This document shows positions 36,201 through 44,300 of a stretch of 64,000 bases of DNA, in pieces; position 1 is the stretch's first letter; every line of letters starts with the position of its first letter. Source of the DNA: Apostichopus japonicus (lineage: Eukaryota; Echinodermata; Holothuroidea; Aspidochirotida; Stichopodidae); the NCBI RefSeq assembly GCF_037975245.1, contig NC_092583.1, forward strand, positions 9,075,764 to 9,139,763, read 5' to 3'. The position numbers and the translations under genes were made by a program. The notes beneath the pieces are model-generated. The model was not told where the DNA came from. It did no database searches and saw only the letters and a program-made list of their open reading frames with translations.

Positions 36201-38705
36201 TTGTTTCATTTTTCATGTTAATAGAGTCTTTTCAATGAAGAAATCTACCAGCAAAAGGGAACAATAATTCATGATCCTCTATCTTTTCAACTCAAATCTA
36301 TGACTTCAACTTTACATCTTAGCACTAACTCCAGTACATCACAGTGTAATCCACATCCTAGAAAAGTGGTTAGTAATACTTGTAAAATATTCTTTTTTAT
36401 GTGTCGGCAAAATGCAATGAATGCATCTAATTCCTGTTCCACAGGTAATTTGCATTTGTTGGAAGTATAGTTCTATGCATATGTTGAGTGGTATGTATAT
36501 GGTGTAAGCATATGTTGTTATACAAATAAACATCATGAATTTTAAAACTGTCTCCTTCTATCATCCCTATGATATGCAATGGATGAAAAGGTCCCGGCTG
36601 CAGTTGTCTATACAGTTGATTTCATTATGGACTAGTCCTTCATTCCATCCTCATTGACTGTCCATGTATTAATTATATAAGTACTTTTTAATGTGTGTGT
36701 AACTGTTATGGTCTCTTACTTGTCTTGTATGTTGTTGATAATACGAATAATCATTCTGTTCAAAGCTTATATGAGCTGAATAGAATATGATGTTGATAGT
36801 TTATAGTCTCAAGGCCAAAGCCTGGTCAAATGAATTTACAACATCCATCAATCTCAATATGCCTAATTCCATTAGTTGGTCTGAAAGTACTTCAGTTCAC
36901 CATATGTGTTCCCACTGGGAGACATGTGTGCGGTCAAAGTCTAGCACACAGCTATATTTACAAATTACTTTGCATATTCCAATGTATACACCTGGATAAA
37001 GACTGGCAATTGAGGTTAATTCCTTGCTCAATGCCAGGTCGTTACTGTCCAGTCGACCAGTACTGGGACCTGCATTCTTTAAATTGCAAGCCTGGTGCCC
37101 TAACAAGTTTACCATCGTGCTCAAGGCTCTCAAAAGGTAAATTAAATAATAATTAATCATCTCTGTATTTTTCTCTCTTAAAGGATGTTGCTATGGAAAC
37201 CCTATGGGTAAACAACAGACACAAGGTAGAATTCCATCTTCAGAATGAAGGGATCAAAGATACTGTCAATCTGGAAATAGAAGCAAGATATGGGATGTCC
37301 ATGAAGAGTCTATTCCAGCTGGATATTCAGTTGCAGGTAACTTAATTTTGGTTTAAATTAACACAAAGAAAAATTTAATACAATGAGTTTAACATTTTAC
37401 TTTGGGATTTTTCTTATCTACTGAGATTTCTTTTATACTTATTTATTTTTGTGTCTTTACCATTATTACCATTATTACATTCTCTAAGTCATGTTTCCAT
37501 TTCTATTGAAGTTTCTACTTTGTTTGCCTAAATTAATGAAGTGATTTCCATAATAAAGGTTTGAAATATTATGTGACAATTTTACACAAAGCAAAAATCC
37601 ATATGACAAGCCGTCTTCATATCACAAATGTAATACATACGAAATATCCTTAACAGTAAATACTACTTAGCATATCTTAACATTATCGCTTAAACCACAT
37701 TTTGATACAAACTGTCAATTTCAAGAGGTGCACAAACTAATTTTCTAAGAGAATCATCAAGCTTTTCCTCTTCATTTCCTCTTCACAGATAGACAAATTA
37801 CTACATATTGACCAAATCACATCTCCATTCCAGCTCATCCTACCTGAATGTGAGTAATTAATTACGATATTTAAAAGCATGTACTTAACTGTATGCTATA
37901 TGTTAAGTGTTGATGTCTGCTTTACAATCCTTTCATATGAGATGTATACATGCAATCTTACTTTTCATAAATCAATATTTACATACTGCCTATAATTCCT
38001 TACATATGAGATGTATACACCTAATCCTCCTTTGCATAGAGGAGTCCCGTGGTGCAGTTGCCATGTCAACTGGTAGACCAACTATCAGCTATTTGCAATA
38101 TTTGATATTAAGAAAACATCAGTTTTGACACCAAAGCAAAACACTTAAAGACTTGATATATATATATATATATATATATATACTGTATTGAAGTCTCACT
38201 GCAGTAAAAATTAAAAATTCATGAAATTCAACAACCTGTTTCAAAATATACATTTGTCTATTTTGCCCGTGTGTGTAAGAAACACATCACTGCTGTCTCA
38301 CAATTCTGAATATTGTTTGCACGAAACAGGTTCTGCTGATTTTACTGTATGTAGAGTAATATATATTTAATATGAACAATTTCCTTTTCTTTCAACCTCA
38401 CAGCCATCATCAACTCTTTTGATCAGCTAAAGCAGAACTTATCAGAACACCTTGATGTAGACCAATCTACCCTGCTGGCAAATATTTTCAAACTTCCCGA
38501 GGAAGGAATCTCTGATATCAAGAAGCACAAAACGCCAGGAATTTTTTTGTTAGAGAAGCTGACCAAAAAATCACTGATATCTCCCACAAACATTACAAAA
38601 TTGGAAAATGCCCTAACAGAACAAGGCAATGAAGAATGTGCAAAACTTGTCAGAAACTTCAGAAGTAAAAATCCTGTAGTTCAAGCAACAATGTGCCCAG
38701 AATAA
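8046..38705 (+). CDS. beta-propeller / DED / coiled-coil / (DED-ZU5-UPA)x2 / DED protein
   Basis: Assembled by eye from exons 8046-8065, 9800-10697, 13563-13827, 15144-15670, 17599-17683, 27833-28156, 28710-29192, 29386-29612, 30035-30196, 31257-31409, 32117-32177, 32789-33105, 33467-33644, 33980-34006, 34123-34446, 35315-35544, 36225-36368, 37184-37336, 37789-37849, 38404-38705. Each junction keeps phase; total 4941 nt, 1646 residues plus TAA. Domain order: propeller-like (about 8-306), DED-like (307-394), coiled coil (about 395-570), DED-like (598-706), ZU5 (about 755-867), UPA-like (868-1068), DED-like (1069-1174), UBA-like helices (1175-1233), ZU5 (1243-1350), UPA-like (1351-1546), DED-like (1547-1646). 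ZU5-UPA plus a death-fold domain is the layout of UNC5, PIDD and ankyrins, so a cytoplasmic scaffold or death/innate signalling adaptor is likely. No signal peptide or membrane helix is visible. Least certain is the join of the propeller exon to the rest. The exon at 34123 uses a weak donor, GTCTGT. Confidence 0.7.
9800..10697 (+). CDS. exon 2: beta-propeller-like domain
   Basis: A single exon of 898 nt after a polypyrimidine/CACACA acceptor. The protein shows repeated four-strand blade-like blocks (for example GRLAVAGH, DRLFLTCCKNTIALCD, GLVYVGLKSNEVIVLD, TELFICTYYGARALMYN, RLFVVTGTGEVYEY), as in NHL/WD-type propellers, which usually bind protein partners. A 21-bp in-frame repeat interrupts the last blades. 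The exon ends ACA|GTAAGT at 10698. If that donor is not used, the frame runs on to a TAA ending at 10763, giving a propeller-only product of about 328 residues. The exact propeller family is not recognised. Confidence 0.65.
10491..10586 (+). repeat. 21-bp in-frame minisatellite inside the propeller exon
   Basis: About 4.6 copies of a 21-bp unit, each encoding SGGHSPI or a variant (units start at 10491, 10512, 10533, 10554, 10575). Because the unit is seven codons, copy-number change keeps the frame. It sits between two predicted blades, so it probably forms a surface loop. Confidence 0.85.
10700..13560. other. intron between propeller and DED exons; no exon seen
   Basis: Mostly AT-rich non-coding sequence with a G15 run at 13060-13074. 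The open frame at 10927-11322 has an overlapping antisense open frame, no domain and no fitting splice sites, so I treat it as chance. Confidence 0.5.
13563..13827 (+). CDS. exon 3: death-effector-like domain 1
   Basis: The acceptor is TTTGCTATAG; the exon starts in phase 0 and ends CAA T|GTATGT. The protein runs from SDILFDSLTSLELLIEKND to LMAVLTLFQQAQ. The pattern of short helices, the block FSSLVHHLKEAGEVSSDDIN and the following hydrophobic helix resemble DED helices 2-6 of FADD and caspase-8 type domains, which mediate homotypic protein contacts. Similarity is judged by eye; a profile search would be decisive. A CARD or pyrin fold is less likely given the helix spacing. Confidence 0.55.
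14154..14190. repeat. perfect 16-bp-arm hairpin (CAGGGAGTTG core)
   Basis: Arms TTGTACCAGGGAGTTG and its complement surround a five-base loop. A second hairpin with nearly the same core lies at 63596-63624, so this is probably a dispersed foldback piece in the intron. Confidence 0.7.
15144..15670 (+). CDS. exon 4: 14-residue-repeat coiled coil
   Basis: A 527-nt exon with acceptor TTTGTTTCAG and donor GAG|GTTAGA. It codes for about nine copies of a 14-residue unit of the type LKTTEEERQQLTDE, i.e. two heptads per unit, rich in Glu, Gln and Lys, with Leu at the core positions. This predicts a long parallel coiled coil, likely for oligomerisation. The DNA repeats at 42 bp, so length may vary between alleles. 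The antisense open frame over 15349-15618 is a shadow. Confidence 0.8.
15973..16019 (+). CDS. possible small alternative coiled-coil exon
   Basis: After the acceptor AATATAG the text reads VEDHLRLNEVNQNME and ends AG|GTATGA. It continues the coiled-coil character of exon 4. Its phase (47 nt) does not fit exon 5 at 17599, so it would need a further exon or give an early stop. It was left out of the assembled reading frame. Confidence 0.3.
16925..17500 (+). repeat. 145-bp-repeat dispersed element, diverged copy D
   Basis: Shares the GT-rich head followed by TGTGACGCC-type sequence, then AAATGTGAAAATCTC, and AGGTCAAAGGTCA at 17358-17370, in the order seen in copies B and C. Diverged, with approximate limits; it lies in an intron. 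Confidence 0.5.
17599..17683 (+). CDS. exon 5: acidic linker
   Basis: The acceptor is TTTTTACAATGCAG; the exon is 85 nt and ends GCA G|GTAGG. It encodes an acidic stretch (VSFASVTGEETLLEECETPD...). Phase 0 in and phase 1 out match exon 4 and the next exon at 27833. It is a linker with no domain. Confidence 0.55.
18191..18312. repeat. 122-bp near-perfect palindrome with an (AT)n centre
   Basis: The left arm begins ATACATTGCAGGTGTTGATA; the right arm is its exact complement ending TGCAATGTAT at 18312. About 50 bp pair on each side before the alternating TA centre. It could be a young foldback MITE or a hairpin-forming transcript in the large intron. Confidence 0.9.
18596..19512 (+). repeat. 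145-bp-repeat dispersed element, complete copy B
   Basis: Head GATAATCGTAACCTTTGCAT, a GT-rich tract, then five units. The anchor TGTAAACACGATATCTCAAG starts at 18681, 18825, 18970, 19115 and 19261, a period of 143-146 bp. A non-repeated tail (about 19410-19512, with TGCATTTTTGCATT) is shared with copy C at about 27558-27660. DR1-type AGGTCAAAGGTCA occurs at 18778 and 19357 with a one-base variant at 19213. Confidence 0.8.
19513..24768. other. large intron interior; no exon seen
   Basis: Within the 10.1-kb intron 17684-27832. Contains a G17 run at 20636-20652 and many short open frames without splice sites that fit phase 1. The short frame 23186-23371 is the most protein-like but has no domain. 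Confidence 0.45.
19940..20150 (+). mobile_element. possible LINE 3' end fragment
   Basis: One frame reads RCSDVSLWNSISENIMKIKS followed by a short hydrophobic segment. This resembles the conserved tail of CR1/L2-type reverse transcriptase ORFs, where a WN-LP block precedes the final lysine-rich helix. Highly diverged and short, so tentative. Confidence 0.3.
24770..27660 (+). repeat. 145-bp-repeat dispersed element, copy C, split by a LINE
   Basis: The head (AATCGTAACCTTTGCATTCA) begins near 24783. One unit is visible before a LINE enters at about 24990; units resume at about 26863 (TACAAGAAGCCTATTG), with anchors at 26937 and 27082 (145 bp apart). It ends with the same tail as copy B. AGGTCAAAGGTCA occurs at 27155-27167. 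Confidence 0.75.
24990..26862 (+). mobile_element. L2-like LINE, 5'-truncated, dead reverse transcriptase
   Basis: The main open frame (to 26494) carries a reverse transcriptase of non-LTR type: YRPISNLSFVSKVLEK, TGVPQGSVLGPVLFSLYL and a YADE box where active enzymes have YADD. The motif A aspartate is also lost (LLSSAFHTVNHS). A frameshift follows, then the C-terminal block SYLWNKLPDHIR and a stop. The 3' tail has GTAAAGCGCTTTGAGCA and ends in (TTA)n, typical of L2/Crack-type elements and their SINEs. No endonuclease domain is present. It is inserted within repeat copy C in the big intron. Confidence 0.85.
27833..28156 (+). CDS. exon 6: death-fold (DED-like) domain 2
   Basis: The acceptor TTACATCTCAG follows a pyrimidine tract; G from exon 5 plus CT makes Ala. 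The protein has LATLFGLPPAEIDMLRRV, TPGITLIKFMKTRNIIN and NLQKGLVYIQRN. Helix spacing and the pattern L..F....I....N...L...L..I.R match DED/DD folds. The same block recurs at 32789 and 38404. It opens module 1 of the duplicated half. Confidence 0.6.
28710..29192 (+). CDS. exon 7: linker plus ZU5 domain 1
   Basis: A charged linker rich in Lys and Glu is followed by ZU5: GGTISVMGVHLTIPKDAL, TPLIKLEPEGLALNKPA, LTIPHSAIIPEPDRHD. The GG...IP..AL start and the 'EP.GL.F.KP' middle are hallmark ZU5 features shared by ankyrins, UNC5, PIDD and ZO-1. In those proteins ZU5 packs against UPA and can hold the death domain inactive. The exon ends GAA G|GTAAAT, phase 1. Confidence 0.8.
29386..32177 (+). CDS. 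exons 8-11: UPA-like domain of module 1
   Basis: Four exons (227, 162, 153 and 61 nt). The text includes WTEEKSVDSKLEREK, HIFRIVPFIDGILDSKDDV and LITVCFCKDSDEDYK, a beta-rich block after ZU5 as expected for UPA (conserved in UNC5, PIDD and ankyrins). The assignment rests on position and pattern; strand-level similarity to UPA is weak by eye. Exons of 153 and 61 nt recur with equal lengths in module 2. Confidence 0.6.
30838..31133. mobile_element. hAT-like MITE in an intron
   Basis: Perfect 13-bp terminal inverted repeats, CAGGCGCGTAGCC and complement, flanked by 8-bp near-identical duplications (CTTGGGGG at 30830-30837, TTTGGGGG at 31134-31141). An 8-bp target duplication with CAG-starting ends is the hAT pattern. 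296 bp, no coding capacity, located between the exons at 30035 and 31257. Confidence 0.75.
32789..33105 (+). CDS. exon 12: death-fold (DED-like) domain 3
   Basis: The protein reads LGMFFGLTPAEKETIQKTP, GEILMKILDERELIMPDRM and LYEGLKAIHFNKVATKVLKY, parallel to exon 6 (LFGLPPAEID, then L....K.R.I). A lysine-rich tail follows. It closes module 1 in the UNC5/PIDD sense (ZU5-UPA-death fold) and opens module 2. Donor ATA|GTATGT, phase 0. Confidence 0.6.
33467..33644 (+). CDS. exon 13: UBA-like helical insertion
   Basis: Present only in module 2. The segment ILIEEGYKRLDIQGALKLS then GKLDLGRRLLLLA fits the UBA pattern (G-F/Y loop, A-L, G, A/G..LL), a three-helix ubiquitin-binding fold. GY replaces the usual GF. 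Short and judged by eye; it could be a simple helical linker. Confidence 0.45.
33980..34446 (+). CDS. exons 14-15: ZU5 domain 2
   Basis: A 27-nt micro-exon (33980-34006, DKYPIEAAL) plus exon 34123-34446. ZU5 marks are GGEVVIAGVILRVPAGAL, LTPFVKFGPESLTFHKPV and IIPHCAF. Closely parallel to ZU5 domain 1, including the block 'P.VKF.PE.L.F.KP'. The donor at 34447 is GTCTGT, weak, but phase 1 matches the next exon exactly as in module 1. Confidence 0.75.
35315..37849 (+). CDS. exons 16-19: UPA-like domain of module 2
   Basis: Exons of 230, 144, 153 and 61 nt, in the same phases as exons 8-11. The text has VKWSLERKHLSC, LIGLHVPFVPKMRKRVCILP and LTIHLWFHNDDTLEHE, matching module 1 (WTEEKSVDSKLEREK, FRIVPFIDG..., VCFCKDSDEDYK). 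This supports an ancient tandem duplication within the gene. Confidence 0.6.
38155..38181. repeat. (AT)n microsatellite in the last intron
   Basis: Alternating TA tract of about 27 bases. Confidence 0.85.
38404..38705 (+). CDS. exon 20: terminal death-fold (DED-like) domain 4
   Basis: T from the previous exon plus CC gives Ser, then IINSFDQLKQNLSEHLDVD, LLANIFKLPEEGISDIKKH, TPGIFLLEKLTKKSLISP and KLENALTEQGNEECAKLV. Same helix pattern as exons 6 and 12, including the TPGI...L..K..I block shared with exon 6. The frame ends with TAA at 38703, 19 residues after the last helix. Confidence 0.65.
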
Positions 38706-38937
38706 TGACTGAAAACATGTTGTGGGTTATTGTAAGCAAATAATGATGAATATGAACATCATATCACCAGTGGAGCTGTACCCAGGAATTTATTCACTTG
38801 AGAGGGGGTGCGGAAGTCTGTGAGGCATTTTGTACAAACTGTTATTTACAATCAGAGCTTATAAGCACAGGACTATAAGTGTAATTACAAATGTAGGAGT
38901 TACATGAAATATTCTCCTCTCTGTATAATATGGTCAT

Positions 38938-38962
38938 GTATATATATATATATATATATATA
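38938..38962. repeat. (AT)n microsatellite in the 3' UTR region
   Basis: Alternating TA tract of about 25 bases, downstream of the TAA at 38703-38705. Confidence 0.85.
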
Positions 38963-39044
38963 CTCTATGTGACTACGTCCATATTGGTATACTTGCCTTT
39001 AATAGGCAAACAATAACAAGTATCATATGCAACCATTTCAGTAT

Positions 39045-39330
39045 GTGTGTGCGTGTAAGATGCCGTACTTTGTCAACATAATATCTCAACCACATTATTA
39101 ATGTTGACAATCCTGATACTATTGATGTATAGCTTCCCTATTGTGATTACAATGTTGTGAATGTTGTGGTGGCTCTCAAAGGTCATATAAGTTCCAAATA
39201 TGGCAAAATGTGAAATCGTTCTATATCAGAATAATAGTAACTTTGAAAGAGTTTTAATATGGAAGGTCCATTGTTTGTCACACTTGGACTGATGTGTCAG
39301 TTTGTACATCAACCTGTTACTTAAAGATGA
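39045..39330 (+). repeat. highly diverged 145-bp-repeat-like sequence (copy E)
   Basis: A GT-rich head, then AATATCTCAACCAC, then CTCAAAGGTCATA: the same order of signatures as copies B-D but with heavy decay. Tentative. Confidence 0.3.
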
Positions 39331-39598
39331 TGTTTGACAATTCCCATCACGATTGGCTACTTCTGAAAGGTATATTCGGTGGATCAAACAATTCTTAGAT
39401 AATTACTGCTTCCTTTGGTCAAACCACATCCGAATAGCCTATCTTTGTAGAAAGATATGAATTTGTTAAATATGATCGTAGTAAGTTGTGAATGCATCTG
39501 GAATTAACAGAATGAATGTCATGATGGTAATTGAGCTGAATGTGTTCTGTTCTTCATAGTATCTATATCATGTATGTATAGAAGTATAAACAATCTTC

Positions 39599-39604
39599 AA
39601 TAAA
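39599..39604 (+). terminator. candidate poly(A) signal of the death-fold gene
   Basis: AATAAA about 895 bases after the stop. It would give a long 3' UTR. No nearer perfect hexamer was noticed. Confidence 0.4.
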
Positions 39605-40906
39605 AGCTGAGAGCTGATGAACTATCTGGCTTTCAAAGAAATGTACATATTCACTTTATTTTATTGACAATACATAAACAAACTCAGTAATCATTGATTA
39701 TGAATGTATAGAGTTGGTATTACCTCTAAGTTTAAGGGTGATGGGAGGGGGACTATGCCATTACCAAATGTATCTCTGGATAAAGTGGAAGTAACAGATT
39801 CAAAATACATTACAACAGGACTCTCAATACTCATTTAAGTACAGAGATCAAATGGTTCTCATGAAGACCTTGATTATAGGTTTTACTTTGGCATACCTAT
39901 TCGTTCATGACCCTTTTTAAAAAAAACCACAACCCTTCCATACGTATATACCTTTGTTGAACAGATTTTTTTGGGGGGCATTCCTATAGAAACTCGGGCA
40001 AACATTAACTCCTACACATGTATCAAGTAACTCTTCTATTCATTTAGTACTAGTTCTCTTGATGTGACCCAGCAAGTGGGACCTCAACCTGTTAACGACA
40101 ACTTTTACTCTCCTTTCAACGCGATATCTTATGTGCTTTGGTGATTTAAAAGTTTTTTTTTTTAAGAATGAATATTGATATTTATAACTTTTTCATCCTT
40201 GACTTGTCGATATCTTGGATAGTTTGGGATATATTTGAACACAGCCAGAACATGTATATAGAAACTGTATATAGAGAATAAAATTAATCTTCGCATTTTG
40301 CTGTTTTGTGATTATTTTTATGTGAACCGCACGGCCGTAGCCTGTGTGCAAGGGAGGGGGGGGGGGTGGGGGCAAGAGGCAGCTGTTCCCCTGTGATGTC
40401 CACTTCCTAAATTAAAAAAAAGCCTACGATACACCCTTTACAATATCGTTCATTAGCTTTGCAAAATCACACTTCCCTTGTTTTCATTTTCCGATGTTTT
40501 CGTTGAGTTTTACACATGAATAATACTTATAAGTGTCGAGATGGGGTGGGCATTTCTTGACAACTGCATTGTATCATTAATTACTTTGAAGGAAAACAGT
40601 GTGGTGGTACAGCCAGGCCCGGGCAAATGGGTCTGCCACCCCCTCCCCTCTTGCAGACTCCTGCTCCCACCCATCAGTGCCAATATTATGGGAAGACAAT
40701 TTCACAAGTGACAAAATACACGATATTTGCAAAATCATTCACTTCGACTCTTTTTTGAATTCGAACAATCAGGAAATGACGTAATGACATAACGTAAGAG
40801 CAAGTACTACTTGAAGATGTACATGAAAGTAACTAACTGGTACGTACTTCAGTGAGGTGGGGGGGGGGTGCATGAGGCATTGTGGCGTATACATTTTAAC
40901 ATGACC

Positions 40907-41254
40907 CAGTGGCGTAGGAAGGTACTTTTGAGGGGGGGGGCTGAAGACTGACGGCCGGCCTGGGGGAGGGGTCTAAGGGAAGGGGGTGTCCCCCTCCCCT
41001 TTGGATTTTTTTGCATTTCCAGGTGGCCTCAGATGCAATTTGGTGCAATATAGCACACTTCAACACCCACTCCATTTTGTAAACTTGTATTTTCACATGG
41101 CCTTAGATGCAATTTGGTGCTCCAAATGAGATATTTTGCTCATTTGGAAATGAAAAAGGGGTTTTCTGACTTGCGAACCGGGGGGGATATGGGGGAATGA
41201 TACTTCCGCCCCCCACAATTTTCACTGCCCCCCCCCCCGGTTACAACGCCCTTG
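40907..41254. mobile_element. hAT-like MITE with imperfect inverted ends
   Basis: Starts CAGTGGCGTAGGAA; the complement of its end reads CAAGGGCGTTGTAA. Flanking 8-bp duplications ACATGACC (40899-40906) and ATATGACC (41255-41262) differ at one base. 348 bp, G-rich and C-rich inside, no coding capacity. Confidence 0.6.
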
Positions 41255-41503
41255 ATATGACCCCATTTAGATGGTTATAAGTTATTTGTGTGCTATTGGT
41301 TAAATTTATACAAGTGTCCGCTCAGTCGAACAAATAAAGGATCGATTTGGTTCACCAGATACCTCTGAGAACACCACGCCCGCCGTGGCGCCGTTACAAC
41401 GCCATTCACGACGACATCATCGTTGGATCCGAACACTCAGGAAGTGACGTCACATGAAGTAAGAGCAATTACTCCTTTAAGTCCTATGGGAATGCATCTT
41501 AAA

Positions 41504-41524
41504 GATATATATATATATATATAT

Positions 41525-41591
<67 letters not shown>

Positions 41592-41624
41592 TATATATAT
41601 ATATCTATACATATATATATAAAC

Positions 41625-41696
<72 letters not shown>

Positions 41697-41710
41697 ATAT
41701 ATATATTTCC
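41504..41710. repeat. long (AT)n microsatellite
   Basis: About 200 bases of alternating TA with periodic C and A interruptions. Open frames across it on both strands (poly Tyr-Ile) are artefacts. Confidence 0.95.
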
Positions 41711-42447
41711 TCATTCACGGCCTCGTCCGTATCAAACAACTTGGCATATTTACTGTATATAGCATACTAGAATCCGCGTCTCTGGAGTAAAAGTTACATT
41801 TCAGAACAGTTTCAATTTGAAGTCGAGAATAATTTAACACTCCTCAGACTCCTCGCTTCTCTTTTTGTCTGTTTAAGATGTATAGGAGTCATCAGATATT
41901 TGACTTCTCACTGAAAGTGAAGCATTACTGTATTTTTTTTTTGCCGTATAAGGAATATTTTGATTAGGTGAATAGTAAGGCTGCATATAAATTGGGATAT
42001 TCCCGTCTGATTCTCCAATGGTTCTTTCTACATCCCTTATATCTCCTTAGAATCATTATTTCCTGTCTTTAAGTCATAATGAACATCAAAATCTTGCTTG
42101 AGTTCTTGTTTAATCCAACTGTTACGGTTCCTTATCTATATTACGAAGACAAAAACTAAGTGCCATCGTAGAAATACGGCAAAGCAGTGTCACGAAACGA
42201 ACGGCCAGATCAAACGAATACGCGTGCGTATAAGTGCAAGTTGGCTCCATCATTAAGTGTTCATTCATACTTAGTAAAGATTCCTAAATCCTATTGGTCC
42301 ATTCAGGTCAGCTGACCGTGGTTAATCCTGTGAGTAACGCACGGTAAAATAACGGGGCATCACTTTAATAAATCTTTGGTTATATGTAACCAAAAATGTT
42401 TTGTTTTATGATTTTTCCCCCACACAAATGGTAGTGTATGAATGAAC

Positions 42448-42616
42448 GGGGTTAATCAACCGTCTAGCGTGCGTTACTCACATGATTAATGCACTCCGGG
42501 TATTACTGCTATGGCTGGATGCACTCGGGCTCCGCCCTCGTGCATCGCTTGCATTATCCCCCGACGATCGTGCATTAATCCTGTGAGTAACGCACGCTAG
42601 ACCGTTGATTAACCCC
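42448..42616. mobile_element. 169-bp foldback MITE with ~47-bp inverted repeats
   Basis: The left arm begins GGGGTTAATCAACCGTCTAG; the right arm is its complement with about two mismatches over 47 bp (TAGCGTGCGTTACTCACA is shared). A related half, TTAATCCTGTGAGTAACGCA, lies upstream at about 42322. No coding capacity. Confidence 0.85.
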
Positions 42617-44300
42617 TTATTTACGAACGCGATGCAAGAAATAAAACTTGCGTACACAGGCGCGCGCGTGTACTCGCTTCACTTTGTTGTGTGTAAGACT
42701 TATAAGAGTTATCAATCTAGCGCTTTTGGCGTTACGCAAATTCTTTGGGTTGAACATGATACCGTCGCTCCATCCCAACCACTGATTAGGCTTTGCTACT
42801 TAAGGCATGTTATATGATGCCTTTAGTGCGTTCGAGCGCGCAAAAGTCAACGCTTTCTTCACGCAGGTTTACTGACGTCACATAGGCATAAAACTAAGAG
42901 TATTGTATACCTTGACAACGGTATCCTTCAGTTCAATTTGCCTAGCATCACGAACACATAGTACTTGCTTTACCTAGCGAATACAGCGATTTATTTCCAG
43001 AAACTGGAATCCACTGCTTCAAATTCATATTTCTGGTGAGTATACGTTCTCTTTAAATCAATTTGATTAGCGTTTGCTTACAGAAAATAATAATATTTAC
43101 TGTATTTGCCACGCATTGCTGCATTACATGCAGCTATAGTTTGGTGTAATGAATATTCCTTATAGTTATAATTCTGAGCTTGCTATTCATTAAATTTGAT
43201 ATGGACACCCAGGGGCATAGCTAGACTTCATTCTTTCGGGTGTGGGGAGGGGGATAAAAAATTTCCAGGGGCAGGCAGAACCTAATTCCTGGGAAAAATA
43301 TTTATAAATAGTTTTTTTTTGGGGGGGGTGGGGTTTTCATCCCCACGCCTTGTGAATGGGTAAATGATATGAAACCAACTACATAAACGTCAGCACTTCG
43401 GGATAATGAGTTCATTGTTTCTTGAAGATGGTACTATATAGTCATTACCTGGTCGACGGTATATGCGGTATATTTCAACTCATTAATAAAACCATACATA
43501 GAAAATAGACATTTAGCCCTATGTCATAATTATATCATTGCAATATTGAATGATACAATTATTTAAACAGTCCTTAGAAACCGTTAGTTTTATTACATTA
43601 ATCTCCCTTCGAACAACATTATGTAGTTACAAGTACTAGTATATCTAAAGAAAATATCCTGTAATAATTTAATGGCAAGTTTACCCACACTACATCTTAG
43701 CCAAGTTAAGCTTATCCTAGCGTACATAGGTATACGCTTAGAAGGTCTATAGGCCTACATCAGCTCGAGGGTAGCGTAACATGGCCTTGCATAGAAAAGC
43801 CAACAATCCAGACAAGTTTAACCTCTAGTTGTGGCATAACCATGTATTACCCACAAGTCGGTCTAACATAGCACAGAATAGTATAGCATATCATAGCATC
43901 GTAATTTCAGTTCAGCTATATTAAACCTAACCTAGCATAGCATAACAGCTAACAATATGTTTACTTTGCATAACCTAACAACAACTTTGTCATTACTGGC
44001 CTTGTCTTTCCCGAGGTCTTGACTAGCTATCGCATATCGAAGAAAATGTAAGACTCAAATAGCCATCCTCATGACGTAAGGACTAAGATGTGGAATGTCC
44101 TCCATTCGACGCCTCAAATGCGACCCCTCACGAAATCAGTCTTCTGTTGCAAAGCAACAACCCATACTTTGTTTAGATTTTTGGTTCTCATGAAATACAC
44201 ACATGAAACACTCGCAATGTATATACAAGCTATCTATATATTTATATAACACACTTTTATGGTTGTAAACTGTGTTTTTTTTAAATTTCAGTTGGTAACA

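Larger units (their letters stand above)
39620..44290. other. intergenic spacer rich in small repeats
   Basis: Holds two inverted-repeat elements (listed separately), G-rich runs near 40350 and 40860, a 200-bp (AT)n tract and many short chance open frames. No exon was recognised. The last ~650 bases before 44292 contain the promoter or 5' UTR of the kinase gene, but I cannot place them. Confidence 0.45.

Noticed and set aside
41423-41770. Open frames of alternating Tyr and Ile
   Set aside because: Direct translation of an (AT)n tract.
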